Shown piece by piece: positions 37,369 through 47,749 of a stretch of 64,000 nucleotides of DNA. A program made the translations under genes and the position numbers. Source of the DNA: Synechococcus sp. CS-1330 (lineage in GTDB: Bacteria; Cyanobacteriota; Cyanobacteriia; PCC-6307; Cyanobiaceae); the NCBI GenBank assembly GCA_025128025.1, contig JAHLYR010000068.1:62001-126000 (forward strand), read 5' to 3'. The notes under the pieces were generated by a model. That model ran no database searches, was not told the origin of the DNA, and was given only the letters and a program-made list of their open reading frames with translations. The stretch's first letter is position 1, and the number at the start of each line of letters is the position of its first letter.

Positions 37369-37393
37369 AAGGCCCCGCTAGGGGCTTTTTTTT
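37369..37393 (+). terminator. Rho-independent terminator after pstS
   Basis: AAGGCCCC-GCTA-GGGGCTTTTTTTT: five to seven pairs, a tetraloop and eight T residues, beginning about 35 bases beyond the pstS stop codon. Confidence 0.9.
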
Positions 37394-37458
37394 GGCTTAC
37401 TTTATGGAGGTTCCTGCTTTGGCCCCTTTCATCCAATGCTCAGAAGATGGCAGCTTAG

Positions 37459-37530
37459 CTCGACTACGTTCCCCTCAAGGGTCACACCCTGAAGCGTTCC
37501 AAGGCAGCTGTCGCCAAGATTTGCAGTTGA
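37459..37530 (+). pseudogene. Remnant of a second pstS: last 23 codons
   Basis: In the gap after the pstS terminator, 24 codons read LDYVPLKGHTLKRSKAAVAK and then ICS and a stop. The intact pstS ends with LDFVPLKGSILSASKKAVGQ, so this is the tail of another PstS gene. An in-frame TAG precedes it immediately and no start codon is available. It looks like the leftover of a tandem duplication or of an older copy, not a product of the neighbouring gene. Confidence 0.75.
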
Positions 37531-37577
37531 AATCAGAATCCTCTGGATCTGATCAATAGGCTTAATCTAGGGGTTCC

Positions 37578-38768
37578 TTGCAGGCCCCTTTTCTTTTGCT
37601 TAGTGTTTACCTTTTGCCTCGGCGTTCAGCCGTCGTTGTTCTCGCCGGCCTTCTAGTTGGTTCTGCGACGCTGCCAACTCCCGTGCGGGCTGAGGTGGGA
37701 GTTAGCTCCCGGTCAATTTTGATTGGCCAATCAGCTGCTTTTAGTGGTCCTTCGGGCCAGCTTGGCAGTGAGTTTCGTGAAGGTGCCCATCAGGTATTTG
37801 ATCAAGTGAATGCTCAGGGGGGAGTTCATGGGCGTCAGATCGTGATGGTGTATCGAGATGATCGCTACGAGCCCGAGCTGGCGAAGCGCAACACTGAGCG
37901 CTTCATACGCTCCGATAAAGTTTTTGGTTTATTTGGTTATGTTGGTACGGCTACTGTTAAGGCCTCGTTACCCCTGATTAATCAATATCGAGTGCCGTTG
38001 GTGGCTCCACTCACTGGTGCCCAGTTAATCCGCCAACCGGTTAAACCCTTGGTGTTCAATATTCGGGCCAGTTATCATCAGGAAATTGAGGCCACAGTTC
38101 GATACCTGCTCCGCTACGGGCGCCGCTCCATTGCTGTGGTCTATCAAAATGATGCTTTTGGTCGCGATGGTTTAGAGGGAGCCCGCAAAGCCCTTGCGTC
38201 TCGGCGCTTACAGCCAGTAGTGGCTGTTACGGTTGAACGCAATTCCGCAGACACGCTTGAGCCAGCACGACGGGTTGCGCTGGCGCGTCCCGACGCTGTG
38301 CTTATAGTTTCGTCCTATGGCACCGTAGCTAGTTTCATTACGAATCTGCGTCGGCAAGGCAATAAGGCCCAGGTAATGAATGTTTCATTTGTAGGAAGTA
38401 ATGCACTTGCAAAGGCCCTACAGCCTGAATATCGACATGGTGTGGGCATAAGCCAGGTGGTGCCATTCCCTTGGAACCCTCGGGTTCCTGTTGTGCGTGA
38501 TTACCAAAATACAATCCGCCGTAATCGTAGTGACGCACCTTACGGCTTTTCGAGCCTTGAGGGGTATATCTCCGCAACAATGCTCGTTCGTGCCCTTCAG
38601 GCTGCAGGGCCCAAGCTCACCCGCGAGGGTTTTCTAGCAGCCATGGAGACCATGGGGCCGGTGGATTTGGGTGGCTTTCCGCTTAGCTTTAGTGCCAAGC
38701 AGCATCAAGGGAGTGACTTCGTTGAGCTCACATTTCTAGTGGGTCGTGATGGCGCATTTATCCACTGA
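37578..38768 (+). CDS. LivK-like periplasmic binding protein
   Basis: Type I periplasmic binding protein of about 396 residues, related to branched-chain amino acid receptors. The start is a TTG; a hydrophobic signal segment ends near PVRAEVG. It is followed by ILIGQSAAFSGPSGQLGSEF, the classic family start, FGYVGTATVKASLPL and VPLVAPLTGAQLIR. No permease or ATPase genes lie nearby. Instead it is followed after 5 bases by a DUF4239 membrane protein and then a PstS-like lipoprotein, so it may sense rather than transport. Base composition is more AT-rich than the genome average here. Confidence 0.85.
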   Translation: MQAPFLLLSVYLLPRRSAVVVLAGLLVGSATLPTPVRAEVGVSSRSILIGQSAAFSGPSGQLGSEFREGAHQVFDQVNAQGGVHGRQIVMVYRDDRYEPELAKRNTERFIRSDKVFGLFGYVGTATVKASLPLINQYRVPLVAPLTGAQLIRQPVKPLVFNIRASYHQEIEATVRYLLRYGRRSIAVVYQNDAFGRDGLEGARKALASRRLQPVVAVTVERNSADTLEPARRVALARPDAVLIVSSYGTVASFITNLRRQGNKAQVMNVSFVGSNALAKALQPEYRHGVGISQVVPFPWNPRVPVVRDYQNTIRRNRSDAPYGFSSLEGYISATMLVRALQAAGPKLTREGFLAAMETMGPVDLGGFPLSFSAKQHQGSDFVELTFLVGRDGAFIH

Positions 38769-38773
38769 TTGTT

Positions 38774-39589
38774 ATGTATTTTACTCCTGCTTTTGCAATG
38801 GTAGCCACCAGGGTTCTTGATGATATTCTGCTCAATACTGGGGTTCTAATACTCTACCTCGGATTTGTGTCTCTAACCTTTGTGGCTTTGCTTTTGGCTC
38901 GTTGGGTGAAAGCACGCGGTAATATTCAGATCCAGGCAGCTTTGCTGAGCCCCATGGGCTCACTTTATACGCTTACCACTGCTTTTTTATTGTCTAATGT
39001 AATTTTTCAGTTTACAAATCTGCGTGGTGCGCTCACGCAGGAAGTGGTAACTATTAATAAGCTTGGCGCGGTTATGTCTGTTCTGCCTGCTGATCAACGC
39101 ATCGAGGGAAGAAGGCTTCTTTATGATTACGGTGAGTCAATTGCTAGGGATGAAGCGCAGACGATGCGTAACGGTGTTCGTAGCGAAGTAACCCAAGAGT
39201 CGATTGATCGCCTCAGGGATTTCCTGTCTACTCGTGATGCCTCGCCTTCTAAATCGATAGAGGTAACGCCTGAATCTGTGAATTATTTCCGCAAGGCAAG
39301 TGATTTTGGTTTTGACCTTATTGATGCCCGCGAGCGCCGTCTTTCCCTCGCTGCGCCCCAGCCATTCCCAGTGCGGCTAGTTCTTGCAATCGGTGTGATG
39401 TATCTTGCACTCGCCTTGTTATCTTTTCTGGTGCAAAGTGGTGCTTGGACAACTCTATGGGTGGCTATCATATTGCTATTGTCTGCGCCCGTGCCGGCTG
39501 TTATGTTGTTTGTATATTCGAATCCGATTGCCAGCGGTTTGATCAATATCACGGCGACGCTGGAAGCCGTTTTGGCTCGGAGTCTTTGA
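38774..39589 (+). CDS. DUF4239 integral membrane protein
   Basis: Membrane protein of 271 residues. Two hydrophobic segments lie near the N-terminus (TGVLILYLGFVSLTFVALLL and a second near residue 70), then a 130-residue cytoplasmic or periplasmic helical domain with EVVTINKLGAVMSVLP. Two C-terminal helices follow. This layout matches DUF4239 (bestrophin-like) proteins of unknown role, some of which are thought to form channels. It is the middle gene of a tight operon: 5 bases after the LivK-like gene and 2 bases before the PstS-like lipoprotein gene. Context suggests a membrane partner for the two binding proteins. Confidence 0.75.
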   Translation: MYFTPAFAMVATRVLDDILLNTGVLILYLGFVSLTFVALLLARWVKARGNIQIQAALLSPMGSLYTLTTAFLLSNVIFQFTNLRGALTQEVVTINKLGAVMSVLPADQRIEGRRLLYDYGESIARDEAQTMRNGVRSEVTQESIDRLRDFLSTRDASPSKSIEVTPESVNYFRKASDFGFDLIDARERRLSLAAPQPFPVRLVLAIGVMYLALALLSFLVQSGAWTTLWVAIILLLSAPVPAVMLFVYSNPIASGLINITATLEAVLARSL

Positions 39590-39591
39590 AG

Positions 39592-40584
39592 ATGATACTT
39601 ATTCGTAGTTTTGCTGTCTGCCTTGCTGCCTTAGCTTGCGGCTGCGTTAAATCTACTTACGCAGACTTGGATGGCACTGCGGCAGTGTCCTTAGAGGGAA
39701 CAACTAGTGCTGAGACTGCCAATGCTTACTATCGCTGGTTTAATCAGCTCGCGGTGCGCAAGGGTGTAAATGCTGAGCTTAAACTGGATGATCGCGGCCC
39801 TAATGTTCCCCGCCTTGCTGCCGATAAAATCCAGTTTGCTGGTGTTGATATTTCTCCGTCAGTGCAAGAGTTGAAGGCCTTGCCTGCGGAGATCTTGGCT
39901 TTTCCTGTTACTGGGATGGCTATAGCGGTTGCCTATAACCAGCCAAAGTGTCAGTTGCAACTGACCCGGAACCAGCTGGTTCAATTATTCCTTGGCAAGA
40001 TTCGCAATTTTTCTCAGTTGGGTTGCCCGGATCAGCCTATTACTCTTCTATATCGGGGTGATGCCTCAGCCGCTACCGCTCATTTCACGGCTTCCCTCGC
40101 TGCCGTAAGTCCAGCATGGCGCGACGGCCTTGGGTCCGGAAGGGTTGTTTCCTGGCCCTCAGGGACTGCAGTGCGGGGAGCAGATGCCATGGCGAATGCC
40201 TTAGAAGCTACTCCTGGCAGCATTGGCTACCTTGAATCACCATTCTTGCGCTCACCTTTGCAGTCGGCAGCTCTTCAAAATCGTAAGGGCGAGTTTGTTC
40301 GTCCGGATATAAGGGCAGCAGCCCTTTCCTTGTCTAGCATTTCCCTTGACAATAGATTGTTAGGTTCTAGCCCAGATCCATCCAATGGTTATCCAATTGT
40401 CAATCTTAGTTGGATGCTTGTGCCCCGAAAAGGCTTGTCGGCTAACCTGTCGGCTATTAAAACAAGTCTTACATACATACTAAGTGGAGAGGGCCAGGAT
40501 GATTCTGAGCTATTGGGTTATGTGCGATTGCCTGCCGACTTGCGGCAAAAATCCTTAGGTCAGCTTGGTAGCCTTAAGCGTTAG
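39592..40584 (+). CDS. PstS-like lipoprotein
   Basis: Divergent PstS-family protein of 330 residues with a lipoprotein signal, SFAVCLAALACGC, where the lipobox LACGC gives the lipid-modified cysteine. Family loops are recognisable: the domain with IQFAGVDISPSVQELK, FLGKIRNFSQLGC, YRGDASAATAHF in the place of the phosphate loop RSDGSGTT, and GYPIVNLSWMLVPRK. The serine-rich phosphate loop is altered, so its ligand may not be phosphate. The frame is open upstream within the DUF4239 gene, but the ATG at 39592 gives the signal. It overlaps the convergent arsJ by 4 bases. Confidence 0.82.
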   Translation: MILIRSFAVCLAALACGCVKSTYADLDGTAAVSLEGTTSAETANAYYRWFNQLAVRKGVNAELKLDDRGPNVPRLAADKIQFAGVDISPSVQELKALPAEILAFPVTGMAIAVAYNQPKCQLQLTRNQLVQLFLGKIRNFSQLGCPDQPITLLYRGDASAATAHFTASLAAVSPAWRDGLGSGRVVSWPSGTAVRGADAMANALEATPGSIGYLESPFLRSPLQSAALQNRKGEFVRPDIRAAALSLSSISLDNRLLGSSPDPSNGYPIVNLSWMLVPRKGLSANLSAIKTSLTYILSGEGQDDSELLGYVRLPADLRQKSLGQLGSLKR

Positions 40585-41837
40585 GTAATTTCTTGAAGCT
40601 GCCGTGGCGGCGTTGGCAAGCGAGTGCTCACCATGGTAGCAAGCGCTACCAACACTGCTGAGCTCCACAGGCAAGCCTGCAGCCCTCCAGCCATAAACAG
40701 GGCTCCAGATAGCACGGTGCCCAGCAGTCTGCCGGCTGCGTTGGCCATGTAATAAAAGCCCACGTTGAGGCTCACATCCTCCGTTTCCGTGTAGGCGAGG
40801 ATCATGTAGCTGTGGATAGATGAATTCATCGCAAATACCACGCCAAAGACAGCAAGTCCCACCACTACTGCGACCCCAGGCTGGCCAACCTCACGCCACA
40901 AGGCAACCGCAATCAGGGCTGGAATAGCGGTGAGAACCGCACTCCAAAACTGCACTGCTGCTACCCCTGGAGGGGCGCTCTGGCCCCAGGCCCGCCGCAG
41001 GGCAGGTGCCGATCCCTGCACGATTCCGTAGCCGATCACCCACAGGCCCATGAAGCCGCCCACCTCCCAGAAGCGCCAGCCGAGGGCGCTCTGCAGAAAT
41101 ACGGGTAGGGCCACCACAAACCAAACGTCGCGAGCACCGAAAAGGAAGAACCGTGCCAGCGAGAGCACGTTGATGCCGCTGCTCTTGGAAAACAGCGCTG
41201 TGAAGCTGGGCTTCTGTTTCATCCTGCCGATATCTGCTGGCAGCACCAGGGTTACGAGGAAGGCCAGAAACAAGCCGGCGGCCATTGCTGCTACTGCGGC
41301 GTTGAAGCCAATGGTGGTGAGCAACACCCCGCCAAGAAAAAAGCCCACTCCCTTTAGTGCGTTTTTGGAGCCGGTGAGAATCGCCACCCACTTGAATAGT
41401 TGACCCTCTCCCTTGCTGTGGTCTTCTGGCGTTTCGGCTACTACGGTTTTGATGGCGCTTTTGGCACTCATTTTGTTGAGATCTTTGGCTATGCCGCTGA
41501 TCGCCTGGGCCACCATCACATAGGCCACACTCCACCATTTGGGCCAGTCTTCAGCCACTGGGATCAGCATTAGCAGCGCCGCTACCTGCATTAAGGTGCC
41601 GCTCCAGAGAGTTAGCCGCAGACCAAAGCGTGCCCCCAGCCAGCCGCCATAGAGGTTGGTGATGATGCCAAAAAACTCATAAAAAAGAAATAGAAAAGCG
41701 ATCTCAAGGGTGCTGTAGCCAAGCTCGTGGAAGTGGAACACCACGAGCATGCGCAGGGCACCATCGGTGAGGGTGAAGGCCCAGTAATTGGCCGTCACGA
41801 TCATGTATTGCTGCAGGGCGGAAAGGGCGCGGCTCAT
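40581..41837 (-). CDS. arsJ: Organoarsenical efflux MFS transporter ArsJ
   Basis: Twelve-helix MFS protein of 418 residues. The sequence MIVTANYWAFTLTDGALRML, then HELGYSTLEIAFLFLFYEFFG, then AISGIAKDLNKMSAKSAIK is characteristic of ArsJ. It exports 1-arseno-3-phosphoglycerate, which hydrolyses outside the cell to arsenate and phosphoglycerate. The gene lies 9 bases downstream of a GAPDH gene that makes this substrate, the standard two-gene arsenate-resistance pair. Divergent ArsR and its operator lie upstream of the pair. Confidence 0.93.
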   Translation of the reverse strand: MSRALSALQQYMIVTANYWAFTLTDGALRMLVVFHFHELGYSTLEIAFLFLFYEFFGIITNLYGGWLGARFGLRLTLWSGTLMQVAALLMLIPVAEDWPKWWSVAYVMVAQAISGIAKDLNKMSAKSAIKTVVAETPEDHSKGEGQLFKWVAILTGSKNALKGVGFFLGGVLLTTIGFNAAVAAMAAGLFLAFLVTLVLPADIGRMKQKPSFTALFSKSSGINVLSLARFFLFGARDVWFVVALPVFLQSALGWRFWEVGGFMGLWVIGYGIVQGSAPALRRAWGQSAPPGVAAVQFWSAVLTAIPALIAVALWREVGQPGVAVVVGLAVFGVVFAMNSSIHSYMILAYTETEDVSLNVGFYYMANAAGRLLGTVLSGALFMAGGLQACLWSSAVLVALATMVSTRLPTPPRQLQEIT

Positions 41838-41846
41838 GGTTCTGGT

Positions 41847-42872
41847 TCAGCGCTCGTCGATCAGGGCCACATGGCTTACCAGATCGGCCATGCGAGAGCT
41901 GTAGCCCCACTCGTTGTCATACCAGGCGTACACCTTTAGCTGGGTGCCATTCACCACCATGGTCGAGGCGGCATCGACGATGGCGCTGCGATCATCATTT
42001 ACATAATCAACTGAGACCAGCGGCCTGGTTTCGTAGCCAAGAATGCCGCGCAGTGCCCCGTTGGCCGCGACTTTAAAGGCGCTATTTACCTCCTCCACTG
42101 TCACTTCGCGCATCAGTTCAAATACCGCATCCGTGAGGGAGGCATTTAGCAGCGGTACCCGCACGGCATGGCCGTTCAGTTTTCCTTGCAGCTCTGGGAA
42201 GATCAGGCCGATCGCCTTAGCTGAACCCGTGGTGGTGGGGATCAGGCTTTGCATGCAGGAGCGGGCCCGGCGTAGGTCGCTTTTGAAGCCATCCACTACA
42301 ACCTGGGTATTGGTGACGTCGTGCAGGGTGGTGATCGAGCCGTGCTTGATGCCAAAGCTCTCGTGAATCACCTTCACCACCGGCGCCAGGCAGTTGGTTG
42401 TGCAAGACGCGGCGGTCAGCAAGCGGTGCCGGCCTGGGTCGTAAAGCTGGTGGTTGATGCCGAAGACAAGGTTGAGAGCCTCGGCTCCGGCGATCTCACC
42501 CTTGACTGGGCAGGCCACCACTACGCGTTTGAGTCCCACCTTGTCGAAATAGGGCTGGAGCGTTTCCGGTGTTTTGAACTTGCCGCTGCACTCCAGCACA
42601 ATCTCCACGCCGGCTTCCTTCCAGGGCACGCCGGTTGGATTGCTCTCCCGTGTGTAGCTCACCGCCTGGCTACCCACGAAGAAGCCCCGCGTATTTCCTT
42701 GCACCGCCTGTTGCCAGCGACCATGAACGGAGTCGAAGGCGAGTAGGTGGGCTGCGGTTTGAGCATCACCGCCGCAGTCGTTGACGTGAACCAGCTCAAT
42801 GCCGGGACGGCCCCACAGGGCCCTAAACACCAGGCGGCCGATGCGGCCAAAGCCGTTGATGCCGATTTTCAT
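41847..42872 (-). CDS. ArsJ-associated glyceraldehyde-3-phosphate dehydrogenase
   Basis: GAPDH of 341 residues with the NAD-binding start [19 protein letters not shown] and the catalytic cysteine in [12 protein letters not shown] near residue 154. Sequence and position mark it as the arsenate-dedicated paralogue. It uses arsenate in place of phosphate to form 1-arseno-3-phosphoglycerate, which ArsJ exports. Residues such as [16 protein letters not shown] match the family. It is transcribed away from arsR from a promoter region containing two ArsR-type palindromes. The housekeeping GAPDH should be elsewhere. Confidence 0.92.
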   Translation of the reverse strand: MKIGINGFGRIGRLVFRALWGRPGIELVHVNDCGGDAQTAAHLLAFDSVHGRWQQAVQGNTRGFFVGSQAVSYTRESNPTGVPWKEAGVEIVLECSGKFKTPETLQPYFDKVGLKRVVVACPVKGEIAGAEALNLVFGINHQLYDPGRHRLLTAASCTTNCLAPVVKVIHESFGIKHGSITTLHDVTNTQVVVDGFKSDLRRARSCMQSLIPTTTGSAKAIGLIFPELQGKLNGHAVRVPLLNASLTDAVFELMREVTVEEVNSAFKVAANGALRGILGYETRPLVSVDYVNDDRSAIVDAASTMVVNGTQLKVYAWYDNEWGYSSRMADLVSHVALIDER

Positions 42873-42914
42873 GGAATAGAGCCGACAATGGCGGCACGGG
42901 TCGCGAGACCTTAA

Positions 42915-42938
42915 ATCAATATGAGTTGATTTATCAAC
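42915..42938. promoter_or_regulatory. ArsR operator between the GAPDH/arsJ unit and arsR
   Basis: Two overlapping palindromes: ATCAA-N6-TTGAT (42915-42930) and GTTGAT-TT-ATCAAC (42925-42938). They lie 12 bases before the arsR start and about 45 bases before the GAPDH start on the other strand. The 5-6-5 layout is typical of ArsR/SmtB sites, so one site array probably controls both directions. Confidence 0.75.
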
Positions 42939-42950
42939 TAAAATTGGTGC

Positions 42951-43277
42951 ATGAGTGTTCTAGATCACCCTGTGGCGCTTGAGTCCGACAAGGCTCGGGC
43001 CCTGCTGAAGGCCATGGCAGATCCCCTCAGGCTCCAGGTGCTTGAAGCCTTGGGGGGCGGTGAGCGCTGCGTTTGTGAGCTCACCAGTGAGCTGGGCCTG
43101 GCCCAATCGAAGCTCTCTTTCCATCTCAAGGTGTTGCGAGAGGCTGGTTTGATCGAGTCACGAGATGAGGGCCGCTGGGTGTACTACAGCCTGCGTACCG
43201 ATGCGATTGAGCAGTTGCGCGGCTGGCTAGGGGATTTGGCTACCAAATGCTCTACTCCTGCCCCCTCTTGTCGATGA
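42951..43277 (+). CDS. arsR: Arsenic-responsive repressor ArsR
   Basis: Winged-helix repressor of 108 residues. The DNA-binding domain begins around [17 protein letters not shown]; arsenite-binding cysteines stand as CVC in [13 protein letters not shown] near residue 41, as in ArsR of plasmid R773. The recognition helix is in [17 protein letters not shown], followed by the wing GRWVYYSL. Two further cysteines lie near the C-terminus. In absence of arsenite it should repress its own promoter and the divergent GAPDH-arsJ unit. Its stop overlaps the start of the acr3 fragment (ATGA). Confidence 0.93.
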   Translation: MSVLDHPVALESDKARALLKAMADPLRLQVLEALGGGERCVCELTSELGLAQSKLSFHLKVLREAGLIESRDEGRWVYYSLRTDAIEQLRGWLGDLATKCSTPAPSCR

Positions 43278-43495
43278 CCTCCCCTGCTCAAGAGCCCGTT
43301 GTGGCTCGACTTTCTTTACTTGATCGGCTTTTGCTGTTGTGGATCCTTTTGGCGATGGCGAGCGGACTATTGCTTGGTCGCCTGTTGCCAGGTCTTCAGT
43401 CGCTGCTTGGCACCGTGCAGGTAGGCCACACCTCCCTGCCCATTGCGCTGGGGAATGTCTGGACAACTGCCAACAAAAAATATAAGTCACGATAG
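43274..43495 (+). pseudogene. Truncated acr3-type arsenite efflux gene, 5' end only
   Basis: The first ~60 residues match the start of the Acr3 arsenite permease: LSLLDRLLLLWILLAMASGL, a GRLLPGL segment, then VGHTSLPIALG. After codon 60 (about 43453) the sequence changes to unrelated AT-rich DNA (NVWTTANKKYKSR, stop), while real Acr3 continues for some 300 residues. The start overlaps the arsR stop, the normal arsR-acr3 coupling, so a functional gene was once here. A 13-base palindrome CATGAG-T-CTCATG lies just after the stop (43499-43511), possibly a trace of the event that cut the gene. Confidence 0.82.
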
Positions 43496-43579
43496 GGACA
43501 TGAGTCTCATGCGCAGGTCCGAACAAAACCCTTGGTTATCCAGATCCTCCTTAGCCAACCTGAACCCGTCTGTTCCACC

Positions 43580-44341
43580 ATGTCCTTAATTTGACGACCT
43601 GCCATATACATCGGCATCCCTGAGACCCACCGTGCCGCCATCGCCGAGGGACTCGGCCGCGTTCTGGCAGACAGCACTTCGCTCTACGCCAAGACCCACG
43701 CTTTCCACTGGAATGTCACCGGGCCGATGTTAAACTCGCTCCATCAGATGTTCATGGAGCAGTACACCGAGCTCTGGACTGCCCTCGATGGGATCGCCGA
43801 GCGTATTCGCTCTCTCGGCCATCTGGCGCCCTCCGTGCTTGCCAAGGCGGTGGATCAGATGGAGCAGCTCGACCGCATGCGCATCTCCTTGGCCTCCACC
43901 CTGGAGGGCAGCACCAAGGAGCCCACCATGGACACCATGCGTGAGGTCTACATGCCGGCGGGTAAGCGGGCCATGGCCATCGGCCAGGAGAACGGCTGGA
44001 CCGTGCGCCAGGTGGCCAGTAAATACCGCAATCCCGACCACGCGCCTGCTGATGCTCAAGAAACCGAGGTAATCGACCTGTTCGCCAAGCACCCCAAGAT
44101 CACCGGCCTATGGGAACCCGCCACCGCCGAGCAGGAGGCGGGCGTGAACTACTACCGCCGCATCGACGTTCAACCAAGTTGCCTGGCCTGCCATGGCAGC
44201 AACGACAGCCGCCCCGGCTTCTTGAAGGACAAGTATCCGGCTGATAAGGCCTTCAACTTCAAGCCCGGTGACATGCGGGGCATGTACGCCGTGTTCATCC
44301 CTGAGGTTCAGGCCGCCTTTGCGGCGCAGAGCCCCAATTAG
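43580..44341 (+). pseudogene. Chimera: Dps N-terminus joined to DUF3365 heme protein C-terminus
   Basis: From 43595 the frame encodes a Dps/ferritin-like start: [15 protein letters not shown], then the ferroxidase histidine region [13 protein letters not shown], then [18 protein letters not shown]. After about residue 75 it switches to a DUF3365 (Tll0287-like) protein with [18 protein letters not shown] and the heme motif CLACHG, ending [10 protein letters not shown]. The ATG at 43580 is followed by a TGA at codon 5 (43592), so only internal starts (ATG 43727) remain. The Dps ferritin core and the DUF3365 signal peptide are lost. It is probably non-functional. Confidence 0.82.
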
Positions 44342-44514
44342 GCGGTGCGCCAGTCGAGCCCAGGCAGGTGCGGAATAATTGCCGGCGTGCGTTGCCGGTA
44401 AGCCGCATAGTCGGGATGGCTGAGGCACAGACGCTGCTCTTCCCGCCGGGCCTTGAGCGCCATCTGGGCCAACACCCACCACTCGCCGTGGCGGTGCTTA
44501 AAGGTCTCCTGCAT
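44338..44514 (-). CDS. Small protein or fragment (58 aa), methyltransferase-associated
   Basis: Short reading frame whose ATG overlaps the stop of the methyltransferase gene (TGATG). The ending [20 protein letters not shown] resembles the C-terminus of NnrU or isoprenylcysteine-methyltransferase-like membrane enzymes, but the membrane part is missing. It may thus be a remnant. Its stop overlaps that of the convergent chimeric gene. Confidence 0.4.
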   Translation of the reverse strand: MQETFKHRHGEWWVLAQMALKARREEQRLCLSHPDYAAYRQRTPAIIPHLPGLDWRTA

Positions 44515-45215
44515 CACTGTTCCTCCTGGTTGGCTGCTGGGGCGGTGGTCTCGGGTTTGCGCCAGAGACCCAGCCACTCGTCGCTGCGCTTGGACAGAGA
44601 GCTCGCTGCCGGCTGCCAGACCTGCTCAACCAAGCCGGTTTCACACCACGCCTCCGCTATTGCTGAGGGATCGCTGCCGAACGGCGGGCCGCCTGGTCGG
44701 CGGTGGCAGAAAAAGAGACCGAGCAGCCAGCCAGCTGGCTTGAGCAGGGTTGTGACCGTGGCGCGGTAGGCGTCGCGCAGGGCTGGATCAATGGCGCAGA
44801 AGCAGGTGTGCTCCACCACTCCATCGAGGCTTTCCTCATCGAGTCCAGCGGCTTTGAGCGCGGCTGGAGCAAAGAGGTCGGCGTGCACCCAGCGCAGCTG
44901 CGGACGGTCGGGCCCGTAGAGGCGGCGTGCCTCCCTGATTGCTTCGGTACTGAAATCAAGCCCCACGACCGCAAATCCAAGCTCCGCCAACAGGGCAGCC
45001 TCATGCCCGCGGCCGCAGCCGGGGACCAGCACCTTGCCTGCCTTGCTGGGCGAGAGGGGGTGGTGACGCAGAAACTCCTCCAGGGGGGGTGCCGCTTGAC
45101 CCAGTTCCCAACCATCTCCGCCCTCGCGGTAGCGCTGGTCCCAACGCGCTGGATCACTCACTGGTGCGGCAGCTCCAGCCGAAGCTGGCTGGGAAGGGTT
45201 GTGGCGTGGGTGCAT
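44514..45215 (-). CDS. SAM-dependent methyltransferase, thiopurine methyltransferase-like
   Basis: Class I methyltransferase of 233 residues of the TPMT family. WDQRYREGGDGWELGQ at the N-terminus binds substrate and SAM, VLVPGCGRGHEAALLAELGF near residue 65 is the SAM motif I, GLDFSTEAIREARR holds motif II, and EHTCFCAIDPALRDAY follows. Bacterial members methylate thiols or selenium and tellurium compounds. Placement near arsenic, oxidative-stress and sulfide genes suits a thiol or metalloid detoxification role, but the substrate is not known. Confidence 0.85.
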   Translation of the reverse strand: MHPRHNPSQPASAGAAAPVSDPARWDQRYREGGDGWELGQAAPPLEEFLRHHPLSPSKAGKVLVPGCGRGHEAALLAELGFAVVGLDFSTEAIREARRLYGPDRPQLRWVHADLFAPAALKAAGLDEESLDGVVEHTCFCAIDPALRDAYRATVTTLLKPAGWLLGLFFCHRRPGGPPFGSDPSAIAEAWCETGLVEQVWQPAASSLSKRSDEWLGLWRKPETTAPAANQEEQ

Positions 45216-45224
45216 GACTTCACT

Positions 45225-45335
45225 GTGGTGGGGTTGGCGACCCTCGCCCAGGTACAGGTCGACTACGGCCAGGTATTGCTAAGCCCCTGGAGCGAGACCG
45301 ATTTCCGCGATGGCTCCCATTCCTGGTGGGCCTGA
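45225..45335 (+). pseudogene. Remnant of Rieske protein PetC: C-terminal tail only
   Basis: Thirty-six codons end with LLSPWSETDFRDGSHSWWA and a stop. Rieske iron-sulfur proteins of the cyanobacterial cytochrome b6f complex end in the same way (about LSTWTETDFRTDEDPWWA). The preceding part VVGLATLAQVQVDYGQV corresponds to the VVRGPAPL segment with a deletion. Nothing of the membrane anchor or the CTHLGC and CPCHGS cluster motifs is present. It lies between the methyltransferase and katG, and it is a different fragment from the PetC tail fused to D1 at 53757. Confidence 0.72.
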
Positions 45336-45403
45336 CCAGTGTCGGGCTACATCACGGGCTGTGACCGGCCAGAGACGGCCCTGATCGCGCTGCCTACGGT
45401 TGA

Positions 45404-47668
<2,265 letters not shown>

Positions 47669-47749
47669 CTGCCTGGTCAGCCCGGTTTCGGCTGTGCGTC
47701 ATGCACCACGCCGTCGCAGGTGGGTGAGATCGAAGGATTCGCTCATGGC

